Assembly: GCF_900491935.1 (NCBI RefSeq)
Contig: NZ_UEXK01000004.1
Span: 2,941,095 to 2,986,271, forward strand
Direction of reading: 5' to 3'
From: Klenkia terrae
GTDB taxonomy: Bacteria > Actinomycetota > Actinomycetes > Mycobacteriales > Geodermatophilaceae
DNA length: 45,177 nucleotides
The notes under the pieces are model-generated. The model ran no database searches. It was not told the DNA's origin and saw only the letters and a list, made by a program, of their open reading frames with translations. The position numbers and the translations under genes were made by a program. Positions 8,945 to 17,640 of this stretch are shown here, in pieces. The first letter of the stretch is position 1; every line of letters starts with the position of its first letter.

Positions 8945-9741
8945 CAGGCGCGCAGGGCCCGCCGGCGCACGAACCAGGCCAGCCCGACGACGGCGGCGCC
9001 GACGCCCACGGCCGCCCCGGTGACCACCTGGCCGCGCTGCGTCGTCCGCGAGCTCAGGGCGACCGGACGGCGGAACTCCAGCACCGGCCAGCCGCGCTCG
9101 GCCGCCGCCCGGCGCAGTCCCCGGTCCGGGTTGACCGCGGTGGGGTGGCCGACCGCGGTCAGCATCGGCAGGTCGGTGATCGAGTCGGAGTAGGCGTGGC
9201 AGTCGGCCAGGTCGTAGCCGCGCTCGGCGGCCACCTCGCGCATCGCCGACGCCTTGCCCTCCCCGTAGGCGTAGAACTCGATCTCGCCGGTGTAGCGGCC
9301 GTCCACCACGACCATCCGGGTGGCCACCACCCGGTCGACGCCGAGCATCTCGCCGATCGGCTCGACCATCTCCGCCCCGCTGCTGGAGACGATCACGACC
9401 TCCCGGCCGGCCGCCTTGTGCGCCTCGACCAGGTCGACGGCCTCGGCGTAGACCAGCGGGTCGACGATCGTGTGCAGGGTCTCCCGGACGATGTCGTGCA
9501 CCACGTCGACGTCCCAGCCGGTGCACATCGCGGTGATCTGCGCGCGCATCCGCTCCATCTGCACCGCGTCCGCCCCGGCGAGGGAGAACATGAACTGCGC
9601 GTAGGCGCCCTTGAGCACCGCGCGGCGGTTGATCAGCCCGCCCTGGAAGAACGGCCGGCCGAAGGCCAGCGTGCTCGACTTGGCGATCACGGTCTTGTCC
9701 AGGTCGAAGAACACCGCGCTGCGGGGTCCGTCGGGGCTCAT
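8944..9741 (-). CDS. HAD-IB family phosphatase, membrane-anchored
   Basis: 265 residues. The HAD nucleophile motif DLDKT is at 13-17 (D13, D15), motif II is VIVSSSG and motif III is YSDSITDLPML. This is the SerB-like HAD-IB branch. A single hydrophobic helix near the C-terminus (VVTGAAVGVGAAVVGLAWFV) may anchor it to the membrane. A gene of this kind next to ssd and the tad genes is a conserved actinobacterial arrangement. The substrate is unknown; phosphoserine and lysophospholipids are both possible. The start is ATG 9741, 8 bases after TAGCCT. Confidence 0.88.
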   Translation of the reverse strand: MSPDGPRSAVFFDLDKTVIAKSSTLAFGRPFFQGGLINRRAVLKGAYAQFMFSLAGADAVQMERMRAQITAMCTGWDVDVVHDIVRETLHTIVDPLVYAEAVDLVEAHKAAGREVVIVSSSGAEMVEPIGEMLGVDRVVATRMVVVDGRYTGEIEFYAYGEGKASAMREVAAERGYDLADCHAYSDSITDLPMLTAVGHPTAVNPDRGLRRAAAERGWPVLEFRRPVALSSRTTQRGQVVTGAAVGVGAAVVGLAWFVRRRALRA

Positions 9742-9749
9742 GGGGCACG

Positions 9750-9755
9750 AGGCTA
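9750..9755 (-). promoter_or_regulatory. -10-like box of the HAD-IB gene
   Basis: TAGCCT on the minus strand, 8 bases before the ATG, fits the leaderless pattern seen at eight other genes in the window. Confidence 0.45.
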
Positions 9756-9788
9756 GGGCTAGCAGACGCCGCCGACGTCCGGCGCGCC

Positions 9789-9820
9789 GTCGTCCACACC
9801 CGCAGGGGTTGTCCACAGAT
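9789..9820 (+). repeat. GTCGTCCACA-N13-TCCACAGAT motif, copy 1
   Basis: GTCGTCCACA at 9789-9798, a 13-base spacer and TCCACAGAT at 9812-9820. It lies between the HAD gene and ssd, 48 bases before the ssd start. The second half reads TTGTCCACA, a DnaA-box-like sequence. The same bipartite motif with identical spacing occurs at 13556 and, inverted, at 17214. Confidence 0.8.
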
Positions 9821-9867
9821 CCCGTCCGGGCCGCCCGCGGACGCCGTCCGGGGGGCTCACTGCCGGG

Positions 9868-10938
9868 GTGGACGAACGCACCGAACCCCATCCGCTGGTC
9901 ATCAGCGCCGACGACGGCCTGGTCGACGAGCTGCTGCACCTGCTCGCCGCCGCCGGCACCACCCCGGAGCTCACGCACGGCGGTGCTGCGCTGCGCCGGG
10001 CCCACCGGTCGGCCCCGCTGGTGGTGCTGGGCGCCGACGTCCTGGGGGCCGCCGCGGTCCGGGCGCTGCCCCGCCGGCCCGGCGTGGTGGTGGCCAGCCG
10101 GGAGGAGCTGACCGGCGAGGGCTTCGAGGCGGCCCTGGCGGTCGGCGCCGAGCGGGTCGTCGTGCTGCCCCGGGACGAGGGCTGGCTGGTCGAGCGGGCG
10201 GCCCGGGCGGTCCGGGACCCGGTCGACCCCGGGGCGCTGGTCGTGGTCTCCGGGGCGTGCGGCGGCGCCGGGGCGAGCACGCTGGCCACCGCGCTGGCGC
10301 TGGGCCTGCCCGGCGAGCGGGCCACCGTGCTGGTCGACACCGACCCGGCCGGCGGCGGGCTGGACCTGCTGCTGGGGGCCGAGTGGGCCGAGGGCCTGCG
10401 CTGGCCGGACCTGGCCGGCCTGCGCGGGCGGGTCGACGGCGCGGCCGTGGTGGCCTCGCTGCCGCGGACCCACGGCGTGCACGTCCTGGCGCCGTCCCGC
10501 GAGGTGGCCGGGCCGGTGCCGCCCGGCGCGCTGGCCGCGGTGGTCGAGGCGGCCCGGGCGGACGGGCACCCGGTGGTCGTGGACCTGCCGCACCGGCCCG
10601 ACCCGGCGGTGGCCGAGCAGGTGCTCGCCGACGCCGACCTCGCGGTGCTCGTGGTCCCGGGCCGGGTGCGGGCGCTCGCCGCGGCCGGCACGCTGCTGCG
10701 CGACCCGGTGTGGGGCCGGGCCGCGCTGGTCGCCCGCACCACACCGGGTGGGGTGGGCGCCGCCGAGGTGGCGACCGCCCTGGGCCGGCCGGTGGTGGCC
10801 GAGCTGGTGCACGACCGCTCCGCCCCGGCCCGCGCCGAGCGGGGCGAGCCGCCCCAGGTCGGGGCACGCACGCCGCTGGGCCAGGTGGTCCGGCGGCTGC
10901 TCCCGCGGGTGGGTGCCGGCTCGGTGGCCCGTGCCTGA
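9868..10938 (+). CDS. ssd: Septum-site-determining / CpaE-like protein of the Tad locus
   Basis: 356 residues. The N-terminal 120 form a receiver-like but acceptor-poor domain. A MinD/CpaE-type ATPase follows, whose P-loop region reads SGACGGAGASTLA (128-140), lacking both signature lysines of MinD. The nucleotide-side DTDP block is at 157-160. It matches the CpaE homologue of actinobacterial helicase/secretion neighbourhoods (Rv3660c, Ssd in M. tuberculosis), linked to Tad localisation and septum effects. It opens the operon and overlaps tadA by eight bases. GTG 9868 follows CTGCCGGG without a strong ribosome site. Confidence 0.88.
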   Translation: MDERTEPHPLVISADDGLVDELLHLLAAAGTTPELTHGGAALRRAHRSAPLVVLGADVLGAAAVRALPRRPGVVVASREELTGEGFEAALAVGAERVVVLPRDEGWLVERAARAVRDPVDPGALVVVSGACGGAGASTLATALALGLPGERATVLVDTDPAGGGLDLLLGAEWAEGLRWPDLAGLRGRVDGAAVVASLPRTHGVHVLAPSREVAGPVPPGALAAVVEAARADGHPVVVDLPHRPDPAVAEQVLADADLAVLVVPGRVRALAAAGTLLRDPVWGRAALVARTTPGGVGAAEVATALGRPVVAELVHDRSAPARAERGEPPQVGARTPLGQVVRRLLPRVGAGSVARA

Positions 10939-12064
10939 GCCGCTGGTCGACCGGGTGCGGGCCCGGCTGGCCACCGGGACCGCGCGGCCCGACCAGGCCA
11001 CGGTCGCCGCCCTGGTCCGGCAGGAGAGCGCCGGTCTGCTCGGCGACGGCGACGTGCTCAGCGCGGTCCGGGCGGCGGTCGACGAGTTCGCCGGTGCCGG
11101 GGTGCTGGAGCCGTTGCTGCGCACCCCGGGGACCACCGACGTGCTGGTGGTCGGGCCGGACCAGGTCTGGGTGGACCGGGGGTCGGGCCTGGAGCGGACG
11201 GCGGTGCGGTTCGCCGACGACGAGGCGGTGCGCCGGCTCGCCGTCCGGCTGGCCGGGTCGGCCGGACGGCGGCTGGACGACGCTGCGCCGTGGGTGGACG
11301 TCGGCCTGCCCGACGGCACCCGGCTGCACGCGGTGCTGCCCCCGGTGTCCGGCAGCGGCACCTGCCTGTCCCTGCGCGTCCTGCGCCGGGCCCGGCTGGC
11401 GCTGCCCGACCTGGCCGCGGCCGGTTCCCTGCCCGGCCGGTCGGCCGAGCTGCTGGCCGCCGTGGTGCGCCGCCGGGTGGCCTTCCTGGTCACCGGCGGC
11501 ACCGGCACCGGCAAGACGACGCTGCTCTCGGCGTTGCTGGGGGCCGCCGACCCGGCCGAGCGGCTGCTGCTGTGCGAGGACGCCGCCGAGCTCGACCCGG
11601 CTCACCCGCACGTGGTCCGGCTGCTGACCCGGCCGGCCAACGTGGAGGGCGTCGGCGCCGTCGGGCTGCGCGACCTGGTCCGGCAGGCGCTGCGGATGCG
11701 GCCGGACCGGCTGGTCGTGGGCGAGGTGCGCGGCGCCGAGGTGGTGGACCTGCTGGCCGCGCTCAACACCGGTCACGACGGCGGCTGCGGCACGCTGCAC
11801 GTCAACCGGGCCACCGACGTGCCGGCCCGGCTCGAGGCGCTGGGCACCGCGGCCGGTCTGGACCGGGCCGCGGTGCACAGCCAGGCCGCCGCGGCGCTGT
11901 CGGTGGTGGTGCACCTGCGCCGGGAGCCCACCGGTCGGCGGGTGCACGAGATCGGCCTGGTCGCCCGGGACGGCGACCTGGTGCGGGTGGTCCCGGGCTG
12001 GCGGGCCGACGGCGGCGTCGCACCGGCCGCGGCCGAGCTGGCCGAGCTGCTCGGCGTGCCGTGA
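10931..12064 (+). CDS. tadA: Type II/IV secretion ATPase TadA (CpaF family)
   Basis: 377 residues. The Walker A motif GGTGTGKTT lies at 189-197, preceded by the CpaF N-terminal domain. ED in [12 protein letters not shown] is the Asp box, and [16 protein letters not shown] is Walker B. The histidine box follows in [12 protein letters not shown]. It powers assembly of the Flp/Tad pilus from the cytoplasmic side. GTG 10931 is in frame and overlaps the ssd stop by eight bases. It corresponds to the helicase/secretion neighbourhood ATPase of Actinobacteria. Confidence 0.95.
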   Translation: MPEPLVDRVRARLATGTARPDQATVAALVRQESAGLLGDGDVLSAVRAAVDEFAGAGVLEPLLRTPGTTDVLVVGPDQVWVDRGSGLERTAVRFADDEAVRRLAVRLAGSAGRRLDDAAPWVDVGLPDGTRLHAVLPPVSGSGTCLSLRVLRRARLALPDLAAAGSLPGRSAELLAAVVRRRVAFLVTGGTGTGKTTLLSALLGAADPAERLLLCEDAAELDPAHPHVVRLLTRPANVEGVGAVGLRDLVRQALRMRPDRLVVGEVRGAEVVDLLAALNTGHDGGCGTLHVNRATDVPARLEALGTAAGLDRAAVHSQAAAALSVVVHLRREPTGRRVHEIGLVARDGDLVRVVPGWRADGGVAPAAAELAELLGVP

Positions 12065-12825
12065 GCGGCGCGCTGCTCTGCCTGGCCGCCGCCGCCCTGT
12101 GCTGGCCCCGCCGGGCGGTGCTGTCCCGGTTGCGACCGGATCCCGGGAGAGCCCGGCCGGACGTGCCGCTGGCCGCGGCCGCGGTGGTCGTCGCCGGGGC
12201 GGCGGGGGCGCTGCTGAGCACGCCGGTGGTGGCCGCGCTGGCTGCGGCCGGTGCGGGCGCCGGCGTGCGGGCCTGGCGCGGGCGGGTCCGCGCCCGGGAC
12301 GCCCGGGAGCAGGTGCAGGCGCTGGCCGAGGCGCTCGGCGTGCTGGCCGCCGAGCTGCGGGCCGGCCGGTCGCTGCCCGACGCCACCGGCACCGCGGTCG
12401 GGCGCTGCCCGCACCCGGGAGCCGCCGCGGCGCTCGGCCCGGCGCTGGGGCCGGGGTCGGTGGCGGCCGACCTGCCCGAGGAGGCCCGGGACGCCCTGGG
12501 CCGGGTGGTCACCGCGGCCCGGGTCAGCGCGCGCACGGGCTGCTCGCTGGCCGCCGTCGTCACCGCGGCCGAGGACGACCTGCGCGCCGGGCTGCGCACC
12601 CGCGCCGAGCTGGGTGCGGCGCTGTCGGGGCCGCGGGCCTCGGCCGCCGTCCTGGCTGGGCTGCCGGTGCTCGGCCTGCTGATGGGGTCGGGCATCGGCG
12701 CCGATCCCTGGCGGGTGCTCACCACGACCCCGGTCGGCACGGTCCTGCTCGTGGTGGGGGTCGGCCTGGAGGCCGCCGGGATCGCCTGGTCGGGCCGGCT
12801 GGCCGCGCGGGCGGCCCGGGCGTGA
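12061..12825 (+). CDS. tadB: Tad pilus inner-membrane platform protein TadB-like
   Basis: 254 residues with hydrophobic segments at about 35-60 and again near the C-terminus (two helices around 197-240). Between them is the cytoplasmic GspF-type helical domain, with LAEALGVLAAELRAGRSLPDA and VVTAARVSARTGCSLAAVV. It forms the membrane platform above TadA. The GTG start overlaps the tadA stop (GTGA), and its own stop overlaps the tadC start. Confidence 0.9.
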   Translation: MSGALLCLAAAALCWPRRAVLSRLRPDPGRARPDVPLAAAAVVVAGAAGALLSTPVVAALAAAGAGAGVRAWRGRVRARDAREQVQALAEALGVLAAELRAGRSLPDATGTAVGRCPHPGAAAALGPALGPGSVAADLPEEARDALGRVVTAARVSARTGCSLAAVVTAAEDDLRAGLRTRAELGAALSGPRASAAVLAGLPVLGLLMGSGIGADPWRVLTTTPVGTVLLVVGVGLEAAGIAWSGRLAARAARA

Positions 12826-13529
12826 GCGCCCTCCTGCTGCTCGTGACGGCGCTGCTGGTCTGGCCGCGGGCGCCGGGTCCGGCGGCCCGCCTCACCCGGG
12901 CCGACCGCGTGGTCGCGGCGGCCCCCGGTGCGCCGGCGGGGCCGGTGCGGCGCCGGGCGCTGGCGGCGCTGGCCGGGGCGGTCGTGCTCGGGGTGGCCGG
13001 CGTGGGGCCGGGCTCCCTGCTGGCGGCCGTCGGGGTCGCGGTGGGCGTGGCGCGCTGGGCCCGCCGGGGAGCGGCGACCGGTGCGGACGACGGCGCCCGG
13101 GTCCGCGACGACCTGCCCCTGGTCTGCGACCTGCTGGCGGTCTGCCTGGCGGCGGGCACGCCGGTGCCCGGTGCCCTGGGTGCGGTGGGGGCCGCCGCCG
13201 GTGGTCCGCTGGGCCGGGTGCTGGCCGGGGTCGCGGCGCGGCTGCAGCTGGGCGCCCCGGCCAGGACGGCGTGGCGGGACGTGCCGGCCGACGCGGCGGC
13301 CTTGGCCCGGGTCGTCGTCCGGGCGGGGGAGTCCGGGTCGTCGGTGGTGCCGGCGCTGCAGGCCCTGGCCGCCGACCTCCGGGTGGCCCAGCGGTCGGCG
13401 ACGGCCGCGGCGGTGCAGCGGGCCGGGGTGTGGGTGCTGGCCCCGCTGGGGCTGTGCTTCCTGCCGGCGTTCCTGTGCCTGGGCGTCGTGCCGCTGGTGC
13501 TGGGCATCGCCGAGGACGTCCTGGGATGA
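12822..13529 (+). CDS. tadC: Tad pilus inner-membrane platform protein TadC-like
   Basis: 235 residues. Two helices near the N-terminus are followed by a GspF-like domain with DDLPLVCDLLAVCLAAGTPVP and VVVRAGESGSSVVPALQALA. A final helix pair at the C-terminus is PLGLCFLPAFLCLGVVPLVLG in its central part. It is the second platform subunit pairing with TadB. It is shorter than proteobacterial TadC, as usual in Actinobacteria. The GTG start overlaps the tadB stop by four bases. Confidence 0.9.
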   Translation: MSALLLLVTALLVWPRAPGPAARLTRADRVVAAAPGAPAGPVRRRALAALAGAVVLGVAGVGPGSLLAAVGVAVGVARWARRGAATGADDGARVRDDLPLVCDLLAVCLAAGTPVPGALGAVGAAAGGPLGRVLAGVAARLQLGAPARTAWRDVPADAAALARVVVRAGESGSSVVPALQALAADLRVAQRSATAAAVQRAGVWVLAPLGLCFLPAFLCLGVVPLVLGIAEDVLG

Positions 13530-13555
13530 GCACACCCCGGCCGGTCGTGCGGCCC

Positions 13556-13587
13556 GTCGTCCACACCCGGGGCCGCCGTCCACAGAT
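13556..13587 (+). repeat. GTCGTCCACA-N13-TCCACAGAT motif, copy 2
   Basis: GTCGTCCACA at 13556-13565, a 13-base spacer and TCCACAGAT at 13579-13587, between tadC and the pilin gene. It has the same orientation and spacing as copy 1, and the flanking bases CCC and GCCGTC are also similar. The gap 13530-13670 holds no other recognisable feature. Confidence 0.8.
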
Positions 13588-13670
13588 GCCGTCGGCCCGG
13601 TCCGCGGAGCCCCGGTCGGCCCGAGGGTCGTGACGTGGCCCGATGCCCGGGCCGGTCGAGGAGGCAGGAC

Positions 13671-13853
13671 ATGAGCAGGCTGTGGCGGCGGTTGACGGCG
13701 GGCCCGGAGGACGGGATGAGCACCGCGGAGTACGCGGTCGGGACGGTGGCGGCGTGCGCGTTCGCCGCCGTCCTCTACCAGGTGGTCACCGGCGACTCGG
13801 TGGTCGCCGGGCTGGGCGCCCTGGTGGCCAAGGCGCTCGCGACGCTGGCCTGA
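13671..13853 (+). CDS. DUF4244 protein, Flp-type major pilin candidate
   Basis: 60 residues. A short basic leader (MSRLWRRLTAGPEDG) is followed by MSTAEYAVGT and one hydrophobic helix. Cleavage after G15 would put glutamate at position 5 of the mature protein, the hallmark of type IV and Flp pilins. DUF4244 proteins sit at this place in actinobacterial tad loci. ATG 13671 is preceded by a GAGGAGG ribosome site. No prepilin peptidase gene is in the window, so processing must rely on a gene elsewhere. Confidence 0.88.
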   Translation: MSRLWRRLTAGPEDGMSTAEYAVGTVAACAFAAVLYQVVTGDSVVAGLGALVAKALATLA

Positions 13854-13855
13854 GG

Positions 13856-14215
13856 GTGCGCACCGACCGGGCCCGGGAGCGCGGGATGGTCACCGCCGAG
13901 ACCGCGGTGGTGCTGCCGGTGCTGCTGCTGGTGCTCGCCGGGGCGGTGGCCGCGGTGGTGCTGGTCGGTGCGCAGCTGCGCTGCGTCGACGCGGCGCGGG
14001 AGGGCGCCCGGGCCGCGGCCCGCGGGGAGAGCGCGGCCACGGTGGCCGACCTCGCGGGCCGGGCCGGGCCGGACGGCGCCGTGGTCACCACCGGCACTCA
14101 CGGCGACCGGGTCACCGTGACCGTCTCCGCCCGGGTGCAGCCGCTGGGCCCACTGCCGCTGGGGCTCACCGTGTCGGCGAGCGCCACCGCGCTGGTCGAG
14201 GCGGGCACCGGGTGA
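13856..14215 (+). CDS. tadE: TadE-family minor pilin-like protein
   Basis: 119 residues. A short charged leader ending in RERG is followed by MVTAETAVVLPVLLLVLAGA, a TadE hydrophobic helix with the pilin-like glutamate. A small extracellular domain follows. It probably acts as a pseudopilin in pilus assembly. GTG 13856 sits two bases after the pilin stop and gives a plausible leader; ATG 13886 is an alternative that would start directly at the helix. The stop overlaps the next start (GTGA). Confidence 0.87.
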   Translation: MRTDRARERGMVTAETAVVLPVLLLVLAGAVAAVVLVGAQLRCVDAAREGARAAARGESAATVADLAGRAGPDGAVVTTGTHGDRVTVTVSARVQPLGPLPLGLTVSASATALVEAGTG

Positions 14216-14580
14216 GGGCCGGGGGCGAGCGGGGGTCGGCCACGGTGTGGACCGTCGCGCTGGCGACCGTGCTGGCCCTGGTCGGCGCGGCCACCGTGCT
14301 GGTCGGCGCCGCCGTGGTCGCCCGGCACCGGGCCGGGGCCGCGGCCGACCTCACCGCGCTGGCCGTGGCCGGGCGGGCGGTGCTGGGCGACCTCGCGGCC
14401 TGCGCCACCGGCAGCTCGGTCGCCAGGGCCAACGGTGCCGAGCTGACCGGCTGCACCGTCGGGCCGGACGCGGTGGTCGAGGTGGCGATCGCCGTCCCGG
14501 TCCGGCTCGGGCCGGTCGGGGTGACGCAGGCCGTGGGCCGGGCACGGGCGGGCCCGGTGCCGTGGGGCGCCGACCCGTGA
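14212..14580 (+). CDS. Rv3654c-type TadE-like protein of the helicase/secretion neighbourhood
   Basis: 122 residues. It opens GGERGSATVWTVALATVLAL, a second TadE-like helix with a short basic leader. Two cysteines in the mature part (ACATGSS and GCTVG) may form a disulphide. Its place between tadE and the convergent DECH helicase is the diagnostic actinobacterial order. It is likely a minor pilin. GTG 14212 overlaps the tadE stop by four bases. Confidence 0.85.
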   Translation: MRAGGERGSATVWTVALATVLALVGAATVLVGAAVVARHRAGAAADLTALAVAGRAVLGDLAACATGSSVARANGAELTGCTVGPDAVVEVAIAVPVRLGPVGVTQAVGRARAGPVPWGADP

Positions 14581-14588
14581 GCGCACGG

Positions 14589-17168
14589 TCAGAAGACCAG
14601 GTCGTCCTCGGGGGGCTCGGCGAACGGGTCGTCGGCGGGCGGTGGTGGGTCGGCCGCGCTGGGCTGCGGGCGCCCCCGCAGCGCCCGGGCCGGGGGAGCG
14701 GCCCCCAGCTGGGCCCGGCGCCGCAGCGCCCGGGAGCGCGCGCTCGAGGTGCCGCCGCGGGCCTGGGCGAACGCCCCGCCCAGCCCGCGCGGGTCCGGCT
14801 CGTCGTCGCCCTCCTCGTCGGGCGGGTCGACGTCGCCGGCCGCGGCGAGCTCGTCCAGGACGACGTCGAGCACCCGCACCGCGCCGGCCTTGTCCAGCGG
14901 GTCGTTGCCGTTGCCGCACTTGGGCGACTGCACGCACGACGGGCAGCCCGACTCGCACTCGCAGGTGGCCACCGTGGCGCGGGTCGCGGTCAGCCAGCGC
15001 CGGAGCACGGCGTGCCCGCGCTCGGCGAAGCCCGCCCCGCCGGGGTGGCCGTCGTAGACCACGATCGTGGCCGCCCCGGTGTCCGGGTGCAGGGCGGTCG
15101 AGACCCCGCCCAGGTCCCACCGGTCGCAGGTGGCCAGCAGCGGGAGGATGCCGATCGCGGCGTGCTCGGCGGCGTGCAGGGCGCCCGGGAGCTCGCGGTC
15201 GGAGACGTCGGAGCGCTCGATCGCCCGCTCGTCGAGGGTCAGCCAGACCGCCCGGGTGCGCAGCTGGCGGGCCGGCAGGTCCAGCGGGAACTCGGCCAGC
15301 ACCTCGCCGGTGCCCAGCCGGCGGCGCTGGTAGGCCACCACCTGGTTCGTCACGTCCACGGTGCCGGTGTGCGCGGTGACCGTGCCCAGCCGGCGGGTGG
15401 TGGCGATGTCGACGATGGCCAGGTCGGTGACGTCCCGGGCGACCGTCGTCCACTCCGGGCTCTCCGGGTGCACCGCCGCGCAGGCGTCCTCGACGTCGAG
15501 CTCGTCGACGACGTAGGTCTCGCCGCGGTGCACGTACAGCGCGCCGGTGTGCACCGCGGAGTGCGCGGCGTCGCCGTCCACGGTGCCCAGCAGCCGCCCG
15601 GTGGAGCCCTCGACGATCGAGACCGGCTCGGCCCCCGAGCCGCGGATGTCGACGTCGGGCCGGCCCCGGCCGGCCCAGTACCAACCGGTGGGTCGCCTGC
15701 GCAGCTGGCCGGCGGCGACCAGCTCCTCCAGCGCGGCCAGCGCCGCGGGGCCGCCGAACGCGTCGAGCTCGTCCTCGGTCAGCGGCAGCTCGGCGGCCGC
15801 GCAGCACAGCTGGGGCCCGAGCACGTAGGGGTTGGACGGGTCGGTGACCGTGGCCTCGATGGCCCGGCCGAAGACCGCCTGCGGGTGGTGGGCGAGGTAG
15901 TGGTCCAGCGGGTCGTCGCGGGCCACGAAGACCACCAGCGACTCCCGCTGCGCCCGCCCGGCCCGGCCGGCCTGCTGCCACAGCGAGGCCAGGGTGCCGG
16001 GGTAGCCGGCGAGCAGGACGGCGTCCAGGCCGGCGATGTCGATGCCCAGCTCGAGCGCGTTCGTCGTCGCCACCCCGAGCAGCTCCCCGGCCGACAGCGA
16101 CCGCTCGAGCTCCCGGCGCTCCTCGGGCAGGTAGCCACCGCGGTAGGAGTCCACCCGGCGGGCCAGGTCGCCGCGGCCGCGGTCGGTCAGGATCCGCCGC
16201 GCCTGGTCGGCCACCGACTCGGCCGACCGGCGGGACCGGACGAAGGCCAGCGTGCGGGCGCCCTGCTGCACCAGGTCGGCCAGCAGCCCGGCGGCGTCGG
16301 CGGCCGCGGACCGCCGCAGCGGCGCACCGTGCTCACCGGTCTTCTCCGTCAGCGGCGGCTCCCACAGCGCGAACGTGGCCCCCGGGCGCGGCGAGCCGTC
16401 CTCGGTCACCGCGGTCACCGGGGCGCCCACCAGGCGGGAGGCGGCCAGCGCCGGGTCGGCCACCGTCGCCGAGGCCAGCACGAAGACCGGCTCGGCGCCG
16501 TATCGCCGGCAGATCCGCTGCAGCCGGCGCAGCACGTGCCCGACGTGGGAGCCGAAGACGCCGCGGTAGGCGTGGCACTCGTCGACCACGACGTAGGCGA
16601 CCCGGCGCAGCGTGGAGGACCAGCGCTGGTGCCCGGGCAGGATCCCGCGGTGGACCATGTCCGGGTTGGTCACGATCCAGCGCGAGTGCCGGCGGACCCA
16701 GTCGCGCTCCTCCTGGGGGGTGTCCCCGTCGTAGGCCGCCGGCCGGACGTCGGGCGGGGCCAGCGCGGCCACCCCGGCGAGCTGGTCGCGGGCCAGTGCC
16801 TTGGTCGGGGCCAGGTAGAGCACGCAGGCCCGCGGGTCCTCGGCCAGCGCGGCGAGTGCCGGCAGCTGGTAGGCCAGCGACTTGCCCGACGCCGTCCCGG
16901 TGGCGACGACGACGTGCTGCCCGGCGTGCGCCAGCTCGGCGGCGGCCACCTGGTGCGACCAGGGTTCCTGCACGCCGCGGGCGAGCAGGCGCGCGCGCAG
17001 GTCCGGCGGGGTCCAGGCCGGCCAGCCGTCGTGCGCGGCCTCCCGCACCGGCAGCCGGTGCACGTGGGTGACCGGGGAGTCTTCGTCCGGGGTGCCGGCC
17101 AGCAGCGCCGAGAGCAGCTCGTCGCCCGGGAGGTCCCGGGGGAGCGGCGCGGCGGCGGACGACGTCAC
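14589..17168 (-). CDS. DEAD/DEAH-box helicase, Hrq1/MrfA-like, with C-terminal zinc-binding domain
   Basis: 859 residues. Motif I is ATGTASGKS (89-97) and motif II is DECH in VVVDECHAYRG. Motif VI is QQAGRAGR. Near residue 745 a four-cysteine cluster CECESGCPSCVQSPKC marks the DUF1998 zinc domain of the YprA/Hrq1/MrfA family, which in Bacillus acts in mitomycin crosslink repair. The last 110 residues are low-complexity, rich in Pro, Arg and acid. This is the helicase that names the actinobacterial helicase/secretion neighbourhood. GTG 17168 is chosen from the first conserved residues; a GGAGG is very close upstream. It faces away from the EspC-like gene. Confidence 0.93.
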   Translation of the reverse strand: MTSSAAAPLPRDLPGDELLSALLAGTPDEDSPVTHVHRLPVREAAHDGWPAWTPPDLRARLLARGVQEPWSHQVAAAELAHAGQHVVVATGTASGKSLAYQLPALAALAEDPRACVLYLAPTKALARDQLAGVAALAPPDVRPAAYDGDTPQEERDWVRRHSRWIVTNPDMVHRGILPGHQRWSSTLRRVAYVVVDECHAYRGVFGSHVGHVLRRLQRICRRYGAEPVFVLASATVADPALAASRLVGAPVTAVTEDGSPRPGATFALWEPPLTEKTGEHGAPLRRSAAADAAGLLADLVQQGARTLAFVRSRRSAESVADQARRILTDRGRGDLARRVDSYRGGYLPEERRELERSLSAGELLGVATTNALELGIDIAGLDAVLLAGYPGTLASLWQQAGRAGRAQRESLVVFVARDDPLDHYLAHHPQAVFGRAIEATVTDPSNPYVLGPQLCCAAAELPLTEDELDAFGGPAALAALEELVAAGQLRRRPTGWYWAGRGRPDVDIRGSGAEPVSIVEGSTGRLLGTVDGDAAHSAVHTGALYVHRGETYVVDELDVEDACAAVHPESPEWTTVARDVTDLAIVDIATTRRLGTVTAHTGTVDVTNQVVAYQRRRLGTGEVLAEFPLDLPARQLRTRAVWLTLDERAIERSDVSDRELPGALHAAEHAAIGILPLLATCDRWDLGGVSTALHPDTGAATIVVYDGHPGGAGFAERGHAVLRRWLTATRATVATCECESGCPSCVQSPKCGNGNDPLDKAGAVRVLDVVLDELAAAGDVDPPDEEGDDEPDPRGLGGAFAQARGGTSSARSRALRRRAQLGAAPPARALRGRPQPSAADPPPPADDPFAEPPEDDLVF

Positions 17169-17213
17169 CCCTCCACTGTCACACCCCCTGGCAACCCGCC
17201 ACCGCCCAGCGGG

Positions 17214-17245
17214 ATCTGTGGAGGGCCACCGGTCCTGTGGACGAC
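17214..17245 (-). repeat. GTCGTCCACA-N13-TCCACAGAT motif, copy 3 (inverted)
   Basis: On the minus strand GTCGTCCACA (17245-17236), a 13-base spacer and TCCACAGAT (17222-17214). It lies in the 154-base gap between the divergent helicase and EspC-like genes and is read toward the helicase, as copies 1 and 2 are read toward tad genes. Confidence 0.8.
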
Positions 17246-17322
17246 GGGCCGCGCGCCGTCGTCCCCCCGGGCGAACCTGCCGGCACCGGCCCGCAGGGGG
17301 CCCGGAGAGCAGGAGGACCACC

Positions 17323-17640
17323 GTGCCCGACACCGTGACCATGCAGCTGGACGCCGTGGCGGCGCTGGCCGGTCAGCTGACCGACCTCGGCGCCGAGCTG
17401 GCGACCGACGGGGAGACCACCCGGGCCGACGGCGCCCGGCTCGGCCAGGCGCTGACCGGGCCGGTGGCCGAGGAGCTGGCCGGCACCGGGGCGGGGTGGG
17501 GGCAGCTGGTGGACGCCCTCGCCGACCGGGCGCGGACCGTCGCGACCGGCCTGGACCAGGCGGTGCAGTCCTACCGGGCGCTGGACAGCCTGCTGACCGA
17601 GCGGGTCGGGGCCGGCCTGAACGCCGCGACCGCCCGGTGA
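17323..17640 (+). CDS. EspC/WXG100-like small protein
   Basis: 105 residues, alpha-helical throughout and without cysteine or signal peptide. The pattern of two long helices, with MQLDAVAALAGQLTDLGAEL first and a second around TVATGLDQAVQSYRALDSLL, fits the ESX type VII substrate-like family (EspC, DUF2580). A strong AGGAGG ribosome site precedes GTG 17323. The stop overlaps the start of the DUF1023 hydrolase, which itself begins with a similar helical domain. No ESX secretion genes are in the window. Confidence 0.7.
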   Translation: MPDTVTMQLDAVAALAGQLTDLGAELATDGETTRADGARLGQALTGPVAEELAGTGAGWGQLVDALADRARTVATGLDQAVQSYRALDSLLTERVGAGLNAATAR

